Counted from the first letter of the stretch, positions 8,739 through 17,027 are shown. The stretch is DNA of 64,000 bases from CAVQJU01 sp963712905 (GCA_963712905.1 CAVQJU010000010.1:682001-746000); one strand, 5' to 3'. The notes: a model not told the origin generated them from the letters alone. Program-made: numbers and translations.

Positions 8739-9194
8739 ATGACACCAGTCTCTGAAATCATGACTCGAGGCGTGCAGATCATCCGACCCGGGGCGCCGGC
8801 CGCCACAGCCCGTGGGCATATGCGCCGCCGCGGCATCCATCACCTGCTCGTCAAAGAAGAACGCGAGCTCGTTGGGGTGTTGTCCGCGCGCGACCTCAAG
8901 CGCGGTGCGAAACGAGGGAACGAACCGCGGCGCACCGTCGTGGCCGACTTCATGACGCGGACCGTCGTCGCGGTTGGGCCCGAGACGTCCGTCCACAAAG
9001 CTGCCAACCTGATGAGAGGTCATTCGATCGGGTGCCTGATTGTCGTTGACGCCGGCGAGGCGATAGGAATCGTGACGCTGGCCGATCTTCTGGACCAGGC
9101 AGGTGAACCTCGCCGGCATCGCGGCGGCAGACGGCCCGCATTGCACTATCGAGTGCCGCACCGGAAACAGCATCGCGCTGGCGCTTCCTGGTAG
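8739..9194 (+). CDS. CBS-domain pair protein
   Basis: This 151-residue protein consists of two CBS repeats (Bateman module) and little else. The first contains VSEIMTRGVQIIRPG and 'HHLLVKEERELVGVLSARDL', the second 'VADFMTRTVVAVGP' and 'IGCLIVVDAGEAIGIVTLADL'. Such stand-alone pairs bind adenosine nucleotides and report cell energy state. A basic, histidine-rich tail follows the second repeat. The start at 8739 coincides with the domain start. It is 26 bp upstream of the VIT-type gene on the same strand, and it lies in a cluster with universal stress proteins, a common association. Confidence 0.85.
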   Translation: MTPVSEIMTRGVQIIRPGAPAATARGHMRRRGIHHLLVKEERELVGVLSARDLKRGAKRGNEPRRTVVADFMTRTVVAVGPETSVHKAANLMRGHSIGCLIVVDAGEAIGIVTLADLLDQAGEPRRHRGGRRPALHYRVPHRKQHRAGASW

Positions 9195-9220
9195 CCGGTG
9201 GTTGCCTGACTAGTGCCTCA

Positions 9221-9910
9221 ATGCCACAAACCGAAGGACACCGCTCTCACCGGATCGGCTGGATGCGCGCCGCAGTCCTTGGAGCCAATGACGGGATCGT
9301 CTCAACGGCCAGCCTGGTCGTCGGCGTCGCGTCCGCCAGCCCCAATCGTCACGAAATCCTGCTCGCGGGTGTCGCCGGCCTGGTCGCCGGTGCCCTGTCC
9401 ATGGCAGCGGGTGAATATGTGTCGGTCAGCTCGCAGGCTGACACCGAACGCGCCGACGTTAATCTCGAACGAGACGAGCTGGCGACGCAGCCGAAAGCCG
9501 AAGAAGAGGAGCTCATTTCGATTTACGTGCAGCGGGGTCTCGAGCCTGACCTCGCCCGAGTGGTGGCCCGCCAGCTGATGGCGAAAGACGCGCTCGCCGC
9601 GCACGCACGCGACGAGCTCGGTTTGTCCGACGAGCTGGCGGCGCGACCTCTGCAAGCCGCACTGGCGTCAGCGGGGACGTTTGCGGTCGGGGCCGTCCTG
9701 CCGATTGTCACGATTCTGGTCTCTCCCGCGCGATTTCTCGCACTGATCGTGTCCCTGGTCTCGCTATTGTCGCTGGCGGCTCTCGGCACGCTGGCGGCAC
9801 GCGCCGGGGGTGCATCGGCATCGGTTGGCGCCGGTCGCGTCGCCTTCTGGGGTGCGCTGGCGATGGCGGTGACGGCTGCGGTCGGCAAGCTGTTCGGAGC
9901 CGTCGTCTGA
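9221..9910 (+). CDS. VIT1/CCC1-type membrane transporter
   Basis: This 229-residue integral membrane protein fits the VIT1/CCC1 family (iron/manganese transport). It has an N-terminal 'GANDGIVSTASLVVGVASA' and 'GALSMAAGEYVSVSSQ' helix pair, a cytoplasmic acidic segment rich in Glu (residues ~75-125, a metal-binding region in the family) and three C-terminal helices. Transport of Fe2+ or Mn2+ is inferred from the family. The ATG at 9221 lacks a strong ribosome-binding site; an internal ATG at 9263 would still leave helix 1 intact. It probably forms an operon with the upstream CBS gene. Confidence 0.85.
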   Translation: MPQTEGHRSHRIGWMRAAVLGANDGIVSTASLVVGVASASPNRHEILLAGVAGLVAGALSMAAGEYVSVSSQADTERADVNLERDELATQPKAEEEELISIYVQRGLEPDLARVVARQLMAKDALAAHARDELGLSDELAARPLQAALASAGTFAVGAVLPIVTILVSPARFLALIVSLVSLLSLAALGTLAARAGGASASVGAGRVAFWGALAMAVTAAVGKLFGAVV

Positions 9911-9930
9911 TATTGGCGTGGCAGCGGTCA

Positions 9931-10674
9931 TCATGAAACCGCCTCGGCCGTTGGTGATCGCTGGACGGCCCGGCTCCGTCGCTCCGCTTCCGCCTTCAGC
10001 GGTCCGAGCGACGCCCACCGAATCAGGATGATGCCGGGCGAGGCGAACGCCCAGTACCGCCGGAACTTGGCCCGGGCGGCCCGGTCAGTGGTCACCACCC
10101 GTGTCTCGGTCCGAAAGATCGATGCGGCCGCGCCGATCGGATCGGCCCGCAGGGTCCACGCGATCTTGACGTAGTCGGGTTCGGCGAATGCCGCAAACTG
10201 GTCTGGCGGCAACGGGCGAAAGACGACGTCGGCCATCCACGGGCGGGTCACCGCGCCCATCACGATTTCACGACCGGGGACCTCCGCCAGCACGCCCCAG
10301 CCAATCGCCCGCATCTGGTCCAGAAACGCCCGGGCCTCCGGCTCGCGGGCCGCGTGACTACGCATGATCCACTCGCGCGCTTTGAAAATGGCGCGAACGA
10401 TGGCGGACCGCTCGAGGTACATGTCGCGGGCCGCCTGGAACGTAACCGCCGGGGGCGCGCCAATCCGGACGTGGTGGCGCTCGGCCACGTCATACGCCGG
10501 CATGAATTGATCGAGGAGTACGTCCCGATCATCGTTGTCGGGTCGTCGTGTCACCGTCCCGTAGCGGAACCATGCGGTTGCGACGTACGCCGTGTACGAT
10601 GCCGCGGCCAGCCCCGCCGCCGCCGCCAGCCATCGACTTGCCGTTCCGATTCTGTGGTCGCGAAATCCAGACAT
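9931..10674 (-). CDS. SRPBCC-like protein with N-terminal membrane anchor
   Basis: This 247-residue protein has one hydrophobic helix (residues ~12-32) followed by a domain with the 'HHVRIGAPPAVTFQAARD' start and 'TETRVVTTDRAARAKFRRYW' end typical of START/polyketide-cyclase-like (SRPBCC) folds, which bind hydrophobic ligands. No catalytic motif is evident. It lies 18 bp downstream of a second SRPBCC-like gene in the same direction, so the two may be cotranscribed. The function is unknown. Confidence 0.65.
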   Translation of the reverse strand: MSGFRDHRIGTASRWLAAAAGLAAASYTAYVATAWFRYGTVTRRPDNDDRDVLLDQFMPAYDVAERHHVRIGAPPAVTFQAARDMYLERSAIVRAIFKAREWIMRSHAAREPEARAFLDQMRAIGWGVLAEVPGREIVMGAVTRPWMADVVFRPLPPDQFAAFAEPDYVKIAWTLRADPIGAAASIFRTETRVVTTDRAARAKFRRYWAFASPGIILIRWASLGPLKAEAERRSRAVQRSPTAEAVS

Positions 10675-10692
10675 CGGGTTTCCTCGCTGACG

Positions 10693-11352
10693 TCAGGCGG
10701 CCTTCGTCGCGACGCGCTTCACCTCCGCGGTGATGGCTTCCGCCCGGCGCTTGAGACCGAGCAGCATCTTGCGCGTCATGACGAATGCCGCTACCTCGAG
10801 CACACCGATGAACAAGATCGAACCGATGGTTCTTGGCAGATCGCCACGGTTTCGCGAGACCAGCCGCGTATGGCCGGCGTCGATCGGATACAGAGCGAGC
10901 TGCCACATCCAATGGACGCCGTCGCTTTCGCCGCCCAGCACAAGCGTTCTGAGCGGTTCCAGCGTCCTCACCGGAAAGCCCTGGCCGCGACCGATGGGGA
11001 TGACGTCACCAACCTGAAGTCGCTGACATTCTGGCAAGATGCACTCGGCGCTCGGGGCATCCAAAAAGCCACAGACGCGATCCAGCCAGTCGTAGCTGTA
11101 GAGCCCGCCGCGTCGATAACCCATCTGCACGAGCCACGGCCAGATCGCCGATGGCGGCGCGTCGATGGTGATGGCGAGAGTGGTTTGGTAGATGGCGTCC
11201 GGAACCTCCGAGTCTCCCGGCATCGTCCGGACGATCTCCTCGCTGGTCGCGCCCCAACAGCGGAGCCAGCGTCGGATCGCAAACACGTAAAGGAGGCCCA
11301 GGCCACCTAATCCGAACAGCGCTGCCAGCATGCCGACAATGTGCTGACCCAT
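10693..11352 (-). CDS. Membrane-anchored SRPBCC-like protein
   Basis: This 219-residue protein starts with a membrane helix (residues ~5-25). A domain beginning 'ITIDAPPSAIWPWLVQMGYRRGGLYSYDWL' follows, a pattern found in many soil-bacterial SRPBCC/polyketide-cyclase-like proteins, and a C-terminal hydrophobic segment (GSILFIGVLEVAAFVMT) comes last. The ligand is unknown. A GGAGGG site precedes the ATG closely. It is the first gene of a two-gene minus-strand unit with the gene at 9931-10674 and is divergent from the small gene at 11487. Confidence 0.65.
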   Translation of the reverse strand: MGQHIVGMLAALFGLGGLGLLYVFAIRRWLRCWGATSEEIVRTMPGDSEVPDAIYQTTLAITIDAPPSAIWPWLVQMGYRRGGLYSYDWLDRVCGFLDAPSAECILPECQRLQVGDVIPIGRGQGFPVRTLEPLRTLVLGGESDGVHWMWQLALYPIDAGHTRLVSRNRGDLPRTIGSILFIGVLEVAAFVMTRKMLLGLKRRAEAITAEVKRVATKAA

Positions 11353-11486
11353 GGGCCCTCCAGATTCACTGGACTCTGGAGAGGCAACTCATGTACCAGG
11401 CCGGAGTTGTGCAGACGGCGAAAGCCGAAGGGTCGGACCGGCACAGGCATTGCTCAATCTCTCAGCGAACCGCACAAAGGAACGGT

Positions 11487-11771
11487 ATGGCCGACAACAG
11501 CAGGGCGGTGGCGTCGCGGGAGGAGTTGCTGCGCCGGATCCGAGGTGAGTATCTGGAGATGCCGGGCCTGTGCCTGACATTGGCCCAGGCGCAGCGCTTG
11601 TGGGGGCTCGACGCATCGACTTGTTCCCGTTTGTTTGCAGCGCTCACCGCGGACAAGTTCCTGTGGCTGCGGGCCGACGGCACCTATGGCAGGTCCTCGG
11701 ATTGCGCCTCGACCCTACCCCGGAGCCTGCGGGTTTCTTCCCACAGCGCCGCGAAAAATTACAGGCCCTGA
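11487..11771 (+). CDS. Small helix-turn-helix-like protein
   Basis: This protein of up to 94 residues has an N-terminal ~70-residue part, with 'RIRGEYLEMPGLCLTLAQAQRLWGLDASTCSRLF', that reads as a winged-helix/HTH unit of a type found near USP genes. The residues after 'ADGTYGRS' (Ser/Arg rich) look unlike the rest and may be out-of-frame extension. The ATG at 11487 is preferred to earlier starts because the recognisable fold begins there. It lies 15 bp upstream of the tandem USP gene and may regulate it (inference). Confidence 0.5.
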   Translation: MADNSRAVASREELLRRIRGEYLEMPGLCLTLAQAQRLWGLDASTCSRLFAALTADKFLWLRADGTYGRSSDCASTLPRSLRVSSHSAAKNYRP

Positions 11772-11786
11772 GCGGGACGCACATGC

Positions 11787-12699
11787 ATGTTCAAACGAAT
11801 CCTCTGTCCCATCGACTTTTCACCCACGTCTCTCCACGCCATCGAGCACGCCGCAGCGGTTGCGCGCTGGTACCAGGCTTCCATTGCGGCGCTGCACGTC
11901 TGCGACCCGGTGTTCCTGCGCATGGCGGGAACGCCTGTGCCGGCCGAACGCGTGAATGACGCTGAAGTCGCGCGCCTGCGTGGTGAAGTCGTGGCCTGGC
12001 TCGAGGCGGCCACCATCGCGGATCTGGACGTTCAGGTACCTCGTCGACGTGGGAAAGCCGGCGTCATGTATTCTCGACCGCGCAAACACGTTCGCCGCCG
12101 ATCTGATCGTCGTGGGGACCCACGGCACCAGTGGGTTCGAGCATCTTGTGCTCGGGTCGGTCGCCGAGAAAGTGCTTCGCAAAGCCAACTGCGCGGTGCT
12201 GACCGTGCCGGCGCACGCGGCCCGTACGTCGGCGCTCCCGTTCAGGCGGGTGCTGTGCGCCGTCGACTTCTCAGCGTGGTCGCTGCGAGCCTTCGAGCTC
12301 GCCCGTTCCCTGGCGCAAGAGTCGCGCGCCGCGCTCGTGGCTGTGTCGGTTATCGAATGGCCGTGGCCGGAGCCTCCCGCCCCGACTTTTGCCGAGCTGC
12401 CGGCGGAGCAGGCGATCGCGTTGAGCGGCTTTCGCCGGGATCGAGAGACGAGCGCGCTCGAGCAGCTCGCAAAACTGGCTGGCGACCCGGCGCGGACCGG
12501 TGTCACCTTCGAGCCGCGGATTAGTCATGGCAAGGCTCACGTCGAGATCTTGCGGACTGCCGCAGACGTCGGCGCCGACCTCATCGTCATCGGCGTTCAT
12601 GGTCGAAACACCCTCGATCTCAACTTGTTCGGTTCGACCACGCACCAGGTTGTGCGACAGGCAACCTGTCCGGTGCTGACGCTGAAGAGCGCGACATGA
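11787..12699 (+). CDS. Tandem-domain universal stress protein, frameshifted
   Basis: Two UspA domains are encoded. The first begins RILCPIDFSPTS and contains the nucleotide-binding loop GTHGTSG..LGSVAEKV. The second begins RVLCAVDFSAWS and ends with a weaker loop, GVHGRN..FGSTTHQV. The first ~83 residues (11787-12035) are in one frame and the rest (12037-12699) in the next. Removing one G near 12036 joins 'DLDVQ' to 'YLVDVGKPA' and restores a normal ~303-residue tandem USP. This is either a sequencing indel or a true pseudogene. Family members bind ATP and support survival under stress. Confidence 0.8.
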
Positions 12700-12712
12700 G
12701 GCGCATCCGTCA

Positions 12713-13252
12713 TCACGCCAGCGGAGGCGTCAACCATAGTCCGATCGCGAGAACCAGCAGAGCCGCGAGCAGCCAGCCCACGAAGCAGACGATGAGAGCC
12801 CGCGTGGTGCTGCTGAAATCGAGCGCCTGACGCACGGCGACAACCATCGCCGCCAGCATCCACACCGACGTCAACACAAACACGGGAATCGTCAACGCCG
12901 GCAGCACGCCGAGGACGCGTAGCAGACCCGGGGACGCCGCAAAGCCGGTGGTCCGCAGGAGTTCCCCGACGTCGACGCGGGTCCCGGGTTCCGGCAGGAG
13001 GCGGCCGCCGATCTCGAAGACGAGGAGCGCCCAACCGGCCCAGCCGAGCAGCGCGGCGATGGACATGATGAGTATTCCGCTCGTCGAGTGGCCTCCGAGC
13101 CCGAGCGTCCCGATACCGGTCGCCAGGCTCGACGCCACGACGATCGCGAACGCGTGAGGAGTCGCCGCGCGGTCGGCTTCGATTTCTTCGTACGTCCCGG
13201 CGTCGAGGGCTGCGGCCCCGATGAGCCGATGTGTCAAGGTTGCAATCGCCAT
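12713..13252 (-). CDS. Yip1-like integral membrane protein
   Basis: This 179-residue protein has a short cytoplasmic N-terminus (AALDAGTYEEIEADRAAT) followed by about five hydrophobic helices, the layout of YIP1-domain bacterial proteins. Its function is unknown. The ATG at 13252 has AGGAG six bases upstream, favouring it over a TTG at 13258. It is convergent with the USP gene, separated by 13 bp. Related genes often sit in USP clusters. Confidence 0.75.
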   Translation of the reverse strand: MAIATLTHRLIGAAALDAGTYEEIEADRAATPHAFAIVVASSLATGIGTLGLGGHSTSGILIMSIAALLGWAGWALLVFEIGGRLLPEPGTRVDVGELLRTTGFAASPGLLRVLGVLPALTIPVFVLTSVWMLAAMVVAVRQALDFSSTTRALIVCFVGWLLAALLVLAIGLWLTPPLA

Positions 13253-13369
13253 GGTCAACTCCTGCGGTCCGCCGAATGTCCGGCAGCTATCCGTTCAGAC
13301 GCCCCGACGTTGTGATGCAATTGTCCTGCTCGCTCTGGACTCTCGGTGGTCGTGGTCGGGAATTACGCT

Positions 13370-13563
13370 TCAGGCCTTGGCGGACGAGCGCTCGAGGCTG
13401 AACTTTTCGACGCGATAGCGAATCTGATCGCGATTGAGGCCGAGCAGGGTGGCGAGCTCACTCTCCATCAGCGCCTCTGGCAGCGCCGAGCAGGTGATGT
13501 TCATGAACGGCTTCGAGGCGCGGCTGCTGTTGTCATGGATCACCTTTGCGGCGAGGTCTCGAT
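13370..13563 (-). pseudogene. Collapsed remnant of a sigma-54 activator (NtrC type)
   Basis: The minus strand encodes 'LAAKVIHDNSSRASKPF' and 'MNITCSALPEALMESEL', the stretch just after Walker A in NtrC-type AAA+ activators. It runs directly in frame into 'ATLLGLNRDQIRYRVEKFS', the C-terminal Fis-type helix-turn-helix of such regulators, then a TGA at 13372-13370. The expected sequence after ESEL, FGHERGAF and the rest of the ATPase (~200+ residues), is absent. The Walker A region is also missing and a stop codon lies just upstream. An activator gene has therefore suffered a large internal deletion and cannot work as an ATPase. The single-domain response regulator lies immediately upstream. 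Confidence 0.75.
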
Positions 13564-13568
13564 GTCAG

Positions 13569-13997
13569 TCAGGCCTGCGATCTGTCTAGTAGCCGTTCGA
13601 CCATCGACACCAGCACGTCCATCTCGAACGGCTTGTCGATCACGGCGACGGCGCCTCGCCGGCACGCCTCCGCGGTCATCGATCGGCTTCCGTACGCCGT
13701 CATGACCATCACAGGCAGCCGCGGGAACGTGCGATGAATGACCGACAGGGCGGTGAGGTCATTCGAGTCCGGTCGTCTCACGTCGAAGAGCACCAGATCC
13801 GGCTCGCCGTCTAAAGCCATCGCTCGGAGGGCGGAGGCGGCATCAGCGGCCTTTTTCACACCGTAACCGCGCTCGCCGAGCACTTCAGCGATCGACCAGC
13901 AGGTCAACGGTTCGTCGTCAACCACGAGAACCGCGGGTGGGGGTTTTCCAGCACTCTGCGGGGATTTCCCTCCGTTTTCAGGCGCTTCTGACATCAT
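13569..13997 (-). CDS. Single-domain response regulator
   Basis: This 142-residue protein is a receiver domain only. VLVVDDEP supplies the acidic pocket, the Asp of 'LVLFDVRRP' is the phosphoacceptor, 'VMTAYG' the conserved Thr, and 'VIDKPFE' the conserved Lys. No output domain follows; the stop comes directly after the last helix. An AAAAGGAG site precedes the ATGs at 13997/13994. The remnant of a sigma-54 activator lies 6 bp downstream, so the receiver may once have been part of, or partnered with, a full NtrC-type regulator. A partner kinase is not in the window. Confidence 0.88.
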   Translation of the reverse strand: MMSEAPENGGKSPQSAGKPPPAVLVVDDEPLTCWSIAEVLGERGYGVKKAADAASALRAMALDGEPDLVLFDVRRPDSNDLTALSVIHRTFPRLPVMVMTAYGSRSMTAEACRRGAVAVIDKPFEMDVLVSMVERLLDRSQA

Positions 13998-14017
13998 CAC
14001 AGCTCCTTTTGCGAGAT

Positions 14018-14032
14018 GTATTCAAGAAATAC
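14018..14032. promoter_or_regulatory. Short palindrome in divergent RR/USP promoter
   Basis: GTATT-N5-AATAC lies in the 116-bp region between the response-regulator start (13997) and the USP start (14114). It is AT-rich in a GC-rich setting and could bind a dimeric regulator. Evidence is limited to symmetry and position. Confidence 0.3.
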
Positions 14033-14113
14033 GCCGAAATCCAGGCCCGGCACGTGTCTTGCCCTTGTGGAGGGCAGAGCGACGCGTCGCCCGGCGAGCT
14101 GAGGGAGGTTCCC

Positions 14114-14611
14114 ATGATGACGATCAAGAACATTCTCGTCGCGACTGATTTCAGCGAGCCGTCGGACGCGGCCCTCGCCTATGGCCGGGAACTGGCTGGT
14201 CGTTTCAACGGCACGTTGCACGTGCTGCATGTGGCGCAGAACATCTACATCACCACCTTCGGTGCGGAGACCTACGCTCCGATCGCGCCCGAGCTCCAGG
14301 CTGAGGCCGAGAACTCAGCCCGCGCCCGTCTGGAGCAGCTCGTGATCAGCAGCGACGGCAGCGGGCCCCGAACAACGCCGGTGGTGATGACATCCGCGTC
14401 GCCGGCATTTGCCATCATCGATTACGCGACCGAACATCACATCGATCTCATCGTGATGGGCACACACGGGCGCGGGGCACTGGCGCATCTGTTGATGGGC
14501 AGTGTGGCGGAGAAGGTCGTCCGATTGGCGCCTTGCCCGGTTCTGACCGTCCGACATCCTGAGCACGAATTCATCAAGCCGGATACCGCGGCCGTCGTGG
14601 TACACGCGTAG
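14114..14611 (+). CDS. Universal stress protein
   Basis: This 165-residue single UspA domain begins NILVATDFSEPSDAAL and carries the complete ATP-binding loop GTHGRGALAHLLMGSVAEKV near residues 114-133, so it should be an ATP-binding USP. A short HPEHEFIKPD tail follows and is shared with the USP at 14950-15444 (RPNEHEFIVPE), which marks the two as close paralogues. A GGGAGG site lies 6 bp upstream. It starts a plus-strand unit with the following small gene and the second USP. Confidence 0.92.
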   Translation: MMTIKNILVATDFSEPSDAALAYGRELAGRFNGTLHVLHVAQNIYITTFGAETYAPIAPELQAEAENSARARLEQLVISSDGSGPRTTPVVMTSASPAFAIIDYATEHHIDLIVMGTHGRGALAHLLMGSVAEKVVRLAPCPVLTVRHPEHEFIKPDTAAVVVHA

Positions 14612-14620
14612 GGGCCAATC

Positions 14621-14950
14621 ATGCACACCGACCTCGTCCCGCAGGCCGTCGGCGTCGCCACGCGGCTACGGATGGCCCACCAGTTACGCGCGTTCGAGCA
14701 CGCCGCAGCCGAGTTCGTGAGGCTACTTGGAACCATCCCGGACTGCGCGGCCGATGAGGTCTCGAATACGGACCTCATGGCGATACAGCGGCTCGCCGAA
14801 GGAGTGATCGACCAGATCGAGACACGCCTTGCGGCCGGACAGGCTCCGGCCGCTCGCCAGCAGTTGCTCGCCGGCAGGGTGTATGAAATCAGCCGTCTGC
14901 TCGAGGAGGCCCACACCTGGCGACGGCATTACCACATGAGGAGGGCGTGA
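14621..14950 (+). CDS. Small helical hypothetical protein between USP genes
   Basis: This 109-residue protein is predicted to be almost wholly helical, with segments such as 'HQLRAFEHAAAEFVRLL', 'LMAIQRLAEGVIDQIETRL' and 'YEISRLLEEAHTWRRHY'. No family is recognised. It lies 9 bp after one USP gene and its TGA overlaps the ATG of the next by one base (TGATG), so it is very probably translated from the same mRNA and may interact with the USPs (inference). Confidence 0.6.
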   Translation: MHTDLVPQAVGVATRLRMAHQLRAFEHAAAEFVRLLGTIPDCAADEVSNTDLMAIQRLAEGVIDQIETRLAAGQAPAARQQLLAGRVYEISRLLEEAHTWRRHYHMRRA

Positions 14951-15444
14951 TGATTCTGCTCAACTCCGTCCTGGTCGCCACAGATTTCGGTGACACATCG
15001 CGCGCGGCGCTCGACTACGGTCGCAACCTGGCTCGCGCATTCGGCGGCAGGCTGCATCTTCTCCACGTCGTTGACGCCGTGGTGCCAACATCGGCGGCCG
15101 AGTTTTTTCCGATGGGTACAGGTGACCTGGAGACCGAGCTCATCGAGCACGCGAACAAAGCACTCGAGGCATTGCTGACCGACGTCGACCGCGAGCGCCT
15201 GCACGTGGTACCCGCCGTTCGCGTCTCGGGCTCCGTCGCCGCGACCATCGTCGAGTACGCGAAACAGACTCACGTCGATGTAATCGTCGTCGGCACGCAC
15301 GGTCGTGGGGCGATCGGACACTTCTTCCTCGGGAGCGTCGCTGAACAGGTCGCGCGGACCGCCCCATGTCCCGTGCTGGTCGTGCGGCCGAACGAACATG
15401 AATTCATCGTCCCCGAACCGGTTGGCGTAAGTGCGAGGATCTAA
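14950..15444 (+). CDS. Universal stress protein
   Basis: This ~164-residue single UspA domain begins SVLVATDFGDTSRAAL and has the ATP-binding loop GTHGRGAIGHFFLGSVAEQV. It closely resembles the USP at 14114-14611 including the C-terminal 'EHEFI.P' motif, pointing to local duplication. The start at 14950 overlaps the upstream stop (TGATG); a GTG at 14947 is an alternative. Its position in a cluster with CBS, Crp/Fnr and receiver proteins fits a general stress or energy-limitation response. Confidence 0.92.
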   Translation: MILLNSVLVATDFGDTSRAALDYGRNLARAFGGRLHLLHVVDAVVPTSAAEFFPMGTGDLETELIEHANKALEALLTDVDRERLHVVPAVRVSGSVAATIVEYAKQTHVDVIVVGTHGRGAIGHFFLGSVAEQVARTAPCPVLVVRPNEHEFIVPEPVGVSARI

Positions 15445-15456
15445 GGCGGAAGATCT

Positions 15457-15837
15457 ATGACAGGAACGACCTCTCGAAAGACCTGGCTCGCCGTGCTCGC
15501 TCTTCTTGCGTTGGGCATCGCGGCCGCTGCCGCAGCGTCGGCCCAGACCGCGCTGACGGACGCACAGTTTCATGCACTGGCTCCTTCCCCGAAGACCGCG
15601 GGCGATCATCGCCAGCTGGCAGCCTTCTATCGGGCCCACGCGGCTGAGCACGATACAGACGCAAAGCTGCACGATCAGATCTACGCCGCCGCCAAGCGGA
15701 CGCCGGAGGATGACCAGGCGTGGGAAATCGGACAGGCGGCGAGGCATTACGCCGAACACTCGCCCGAGGCGGCGGAACCGCTTCGGGATCTGGCGGCCAT
15801 CCACGACGGTATCGCTGAGCGCCTCAGTAAGAAATAG
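15457..15837 (+). CDS. Secreted small helical hypothetical protein
   Basis: This 126-residue protein has a signal peptide (TWLAVLALLALGIAAAAAASAQ, cleavage after ~residue 30) and a helical mature part with 'DHRQLAAFYRAHAAEHD' and 'QAWEIGQAARHYAEHSPEAAEPLRDLAAIHDGIA'. The His-rich helices resemble small periplasmic proteins of unknown function. A GGAAG site precedes the ATG. It follows the USP gene by 12 bp and a hairpin lies 26 bp after its stop, so it is probably the last gene of the USP unit. Confidence 0.65.
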   Translation: MTGTTSRKTWLAVLALLALGIAAAAAASAQTALTDAQFHALAPSPKTAGDHRQLAAFYRAHAAEHDTDAKLHDQIYAAAKRTPEDDQAWEIGQAARHYAEHSPEAAEPLRDLAAIHDGIAERLSKK

Positions 15838-16227
15838 CGCAGACGATACGGCGAACGGGCCGCCGGTACCTGTCGTCGTCCGCACGGCAGGTACCGCACG
15901 GCATGGCCAGGCGTCCGGTGACGTCTCCGGTTTCAACCTGGCAATCAGCCGAGATCCTGGGACATCCACAAGATCATCGATTGTCTATGGCGCCTCAGAC
16001 CGCACTGGGGACATTTGCGCAGGTGAGTGGGAAAAGAACACGATCTCGACCAACCTCCGTCGATTCACGCCGAAAGGGTTCCCCAAAAACCACAGCAGCC
16101 AACACCACCTGAGGCCGACAAGGATTGCGTCGACACACAAACTCGCGTGTGTAGACCGGCACGCCTCATGCACCACGTATGGATCAGAAATCGCCCTCAG
16201 GTTCAGTCGATAACAGGGAGGTGTCCG
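15838..16227. other. Intergenic region with hairpin
   Basis: A stem of CGGTACCTG (15864-15872) and CAGGTACCG (15888-15896) with an additional inner CGT/ACG pairing follows the small secreted-protein gene and is a good candidate for a transcription terminator, though no T-run follows. The remaining ~330 bases show no convincing gene. Confidence 0.5.
15864..15896 (+). terminator. Hairpin downstream of the USP unit
   Basis: Perfect 9-bp stem CGGTACCTG/CAGGTACCG, 26 bp after the TAG of the preceding gene. There is no U-tract, so it may be a processing or pausing hairpin rather than a classical intrinsic terminator. Confidence 0.4.
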
Positions 16228-16467
16228 ATGACCAAAGCTGGTCTACGGGACGGCCGGCCCCGCCCGCTGAATGCGGCCGCCCTCACCCGGTGCGCGACCT
16301 GCTCAGGTTGGGAGGCCCGCACCCTGGACGCGGCGAAGCGCGATCTGGTGTTCGGGACCTGGAGCGTCGGCATTCCGCTTCCGGCGGAGCGGACATTCGA
16401 TGATGGACGGCCGGACGTCGCGTGGGAAACGTGGGGCGTCGGAATGAACCACGAGGAGGTTCTATGA
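16228..16467 (+). CDS. Small hypothetical protein coupled to the next gene
   Basis: This 79-residue frame begins with a very good ribosome-binding site (AGGGAGGTG, four bases before the ATG). It ends in an ATGA overlap with the following gene (ATG 16464, TGA 16465-16467). The product is rich in Arg, Ala and Trp (CSGWEARTLDAAKRDLVFGTWSVG) and has no recognised domain. It could be a leader whose translation controls the next gene, or a genuine small protein. Confidence 0.4.
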   Translation: MTKAGLRDGRPRPLNAAALTRCATCSGWEARTLDAAKRDLVFGTWSVGIPLPAERTFDDGRPDVAWETWGVGMNHEEVL

Positions 16468-17027
16468 GCACACGAATGGCAACTGCGGCGCTTGTGGCGC
16501 TCGGTGCCCTCGGTCTCGGCGCGCAGGAACCGCGCAACACGCCGATCGAGCACTTCACCGCCGCGAGCCCCGTGATGACAAGCGCCGCGCGATTGACTCT
16601 GCGGCCGGTGGAAATCGTGATTACGCAATGGTCCACTTACGCCGCACACCGCGCGCTCGCGACGGCGCTGATCGAGAAGGGACCGCTCGCCTTCGAGCGG
16701 CTGCTGGGCAACTACGAATCGGCAGGGTTCATCAGCGTTACGGGCGCTCAGGACGTCGTCATCCGTTACGCCTGGTCGTTCAAAGAGCCCGATGGAATCC
16801 GGCGGATCTACCTCGCCACCGACAAACCCGTGGCACTCACGAACGCGCGGCTGCAGCGCTTCCCGGATGAGGAGCCGCTCACCTTTGTCGAGCTCCGGGT
16901 GAATCAGGACGGCGACGGCGAAGGCAAGCTTTCGGATACTGCGCATCTGTTTGTGGACAGCGGGAACGTCATCGAGATCGGCGAGTACCAACCGACGCCC
17001 GGTACACCTCCTCATGGTTCACAGTGA
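16464..17027 (+). CDS. Secreted hypothetical protein
   Basis: This 187-residue protein has a short hydrophobic N-terminus (MATAALVALGALGLGAQ) that may be a signal peptide. The remainder contains 'RLTLRPVEIVITQWSTYAAHRALATALIEKGP' and 'YAWSFKEPDGIRRIYLATDKPV..TFVELRVNQDGDGEGKL'. It resembles a class of small secreted proteins found in Acidobacteriota whose function is unknown. Its ATG overlaps the stop of the preceding small gene, so translation is probably coupled. Confidence 0.65.
   Translation: MSTRMATAALVALGALGLGAQEPRNTPIEHFTAASPVMTSAARLTLRPVEIVITQWSTYAAHRALATALIEKGPLAFERLLGNYESAGFISVTGAQDVVIRYAWSFKEPDGIRRIYLATDKPVALTNARLQRFPDEEPLTFVELRVNQDGDGEGKLSDTAHLFVDSGNVIEIGEYQPTPGTPPHGSQ

Noticed and set aside
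13937..14113. N-terminal extension of the USP at 14114
   Set aside because: The upstream frame overlaps the divergent response-regulator start and lacks USP similarity; the GGGAGG site fits ATG 14114.
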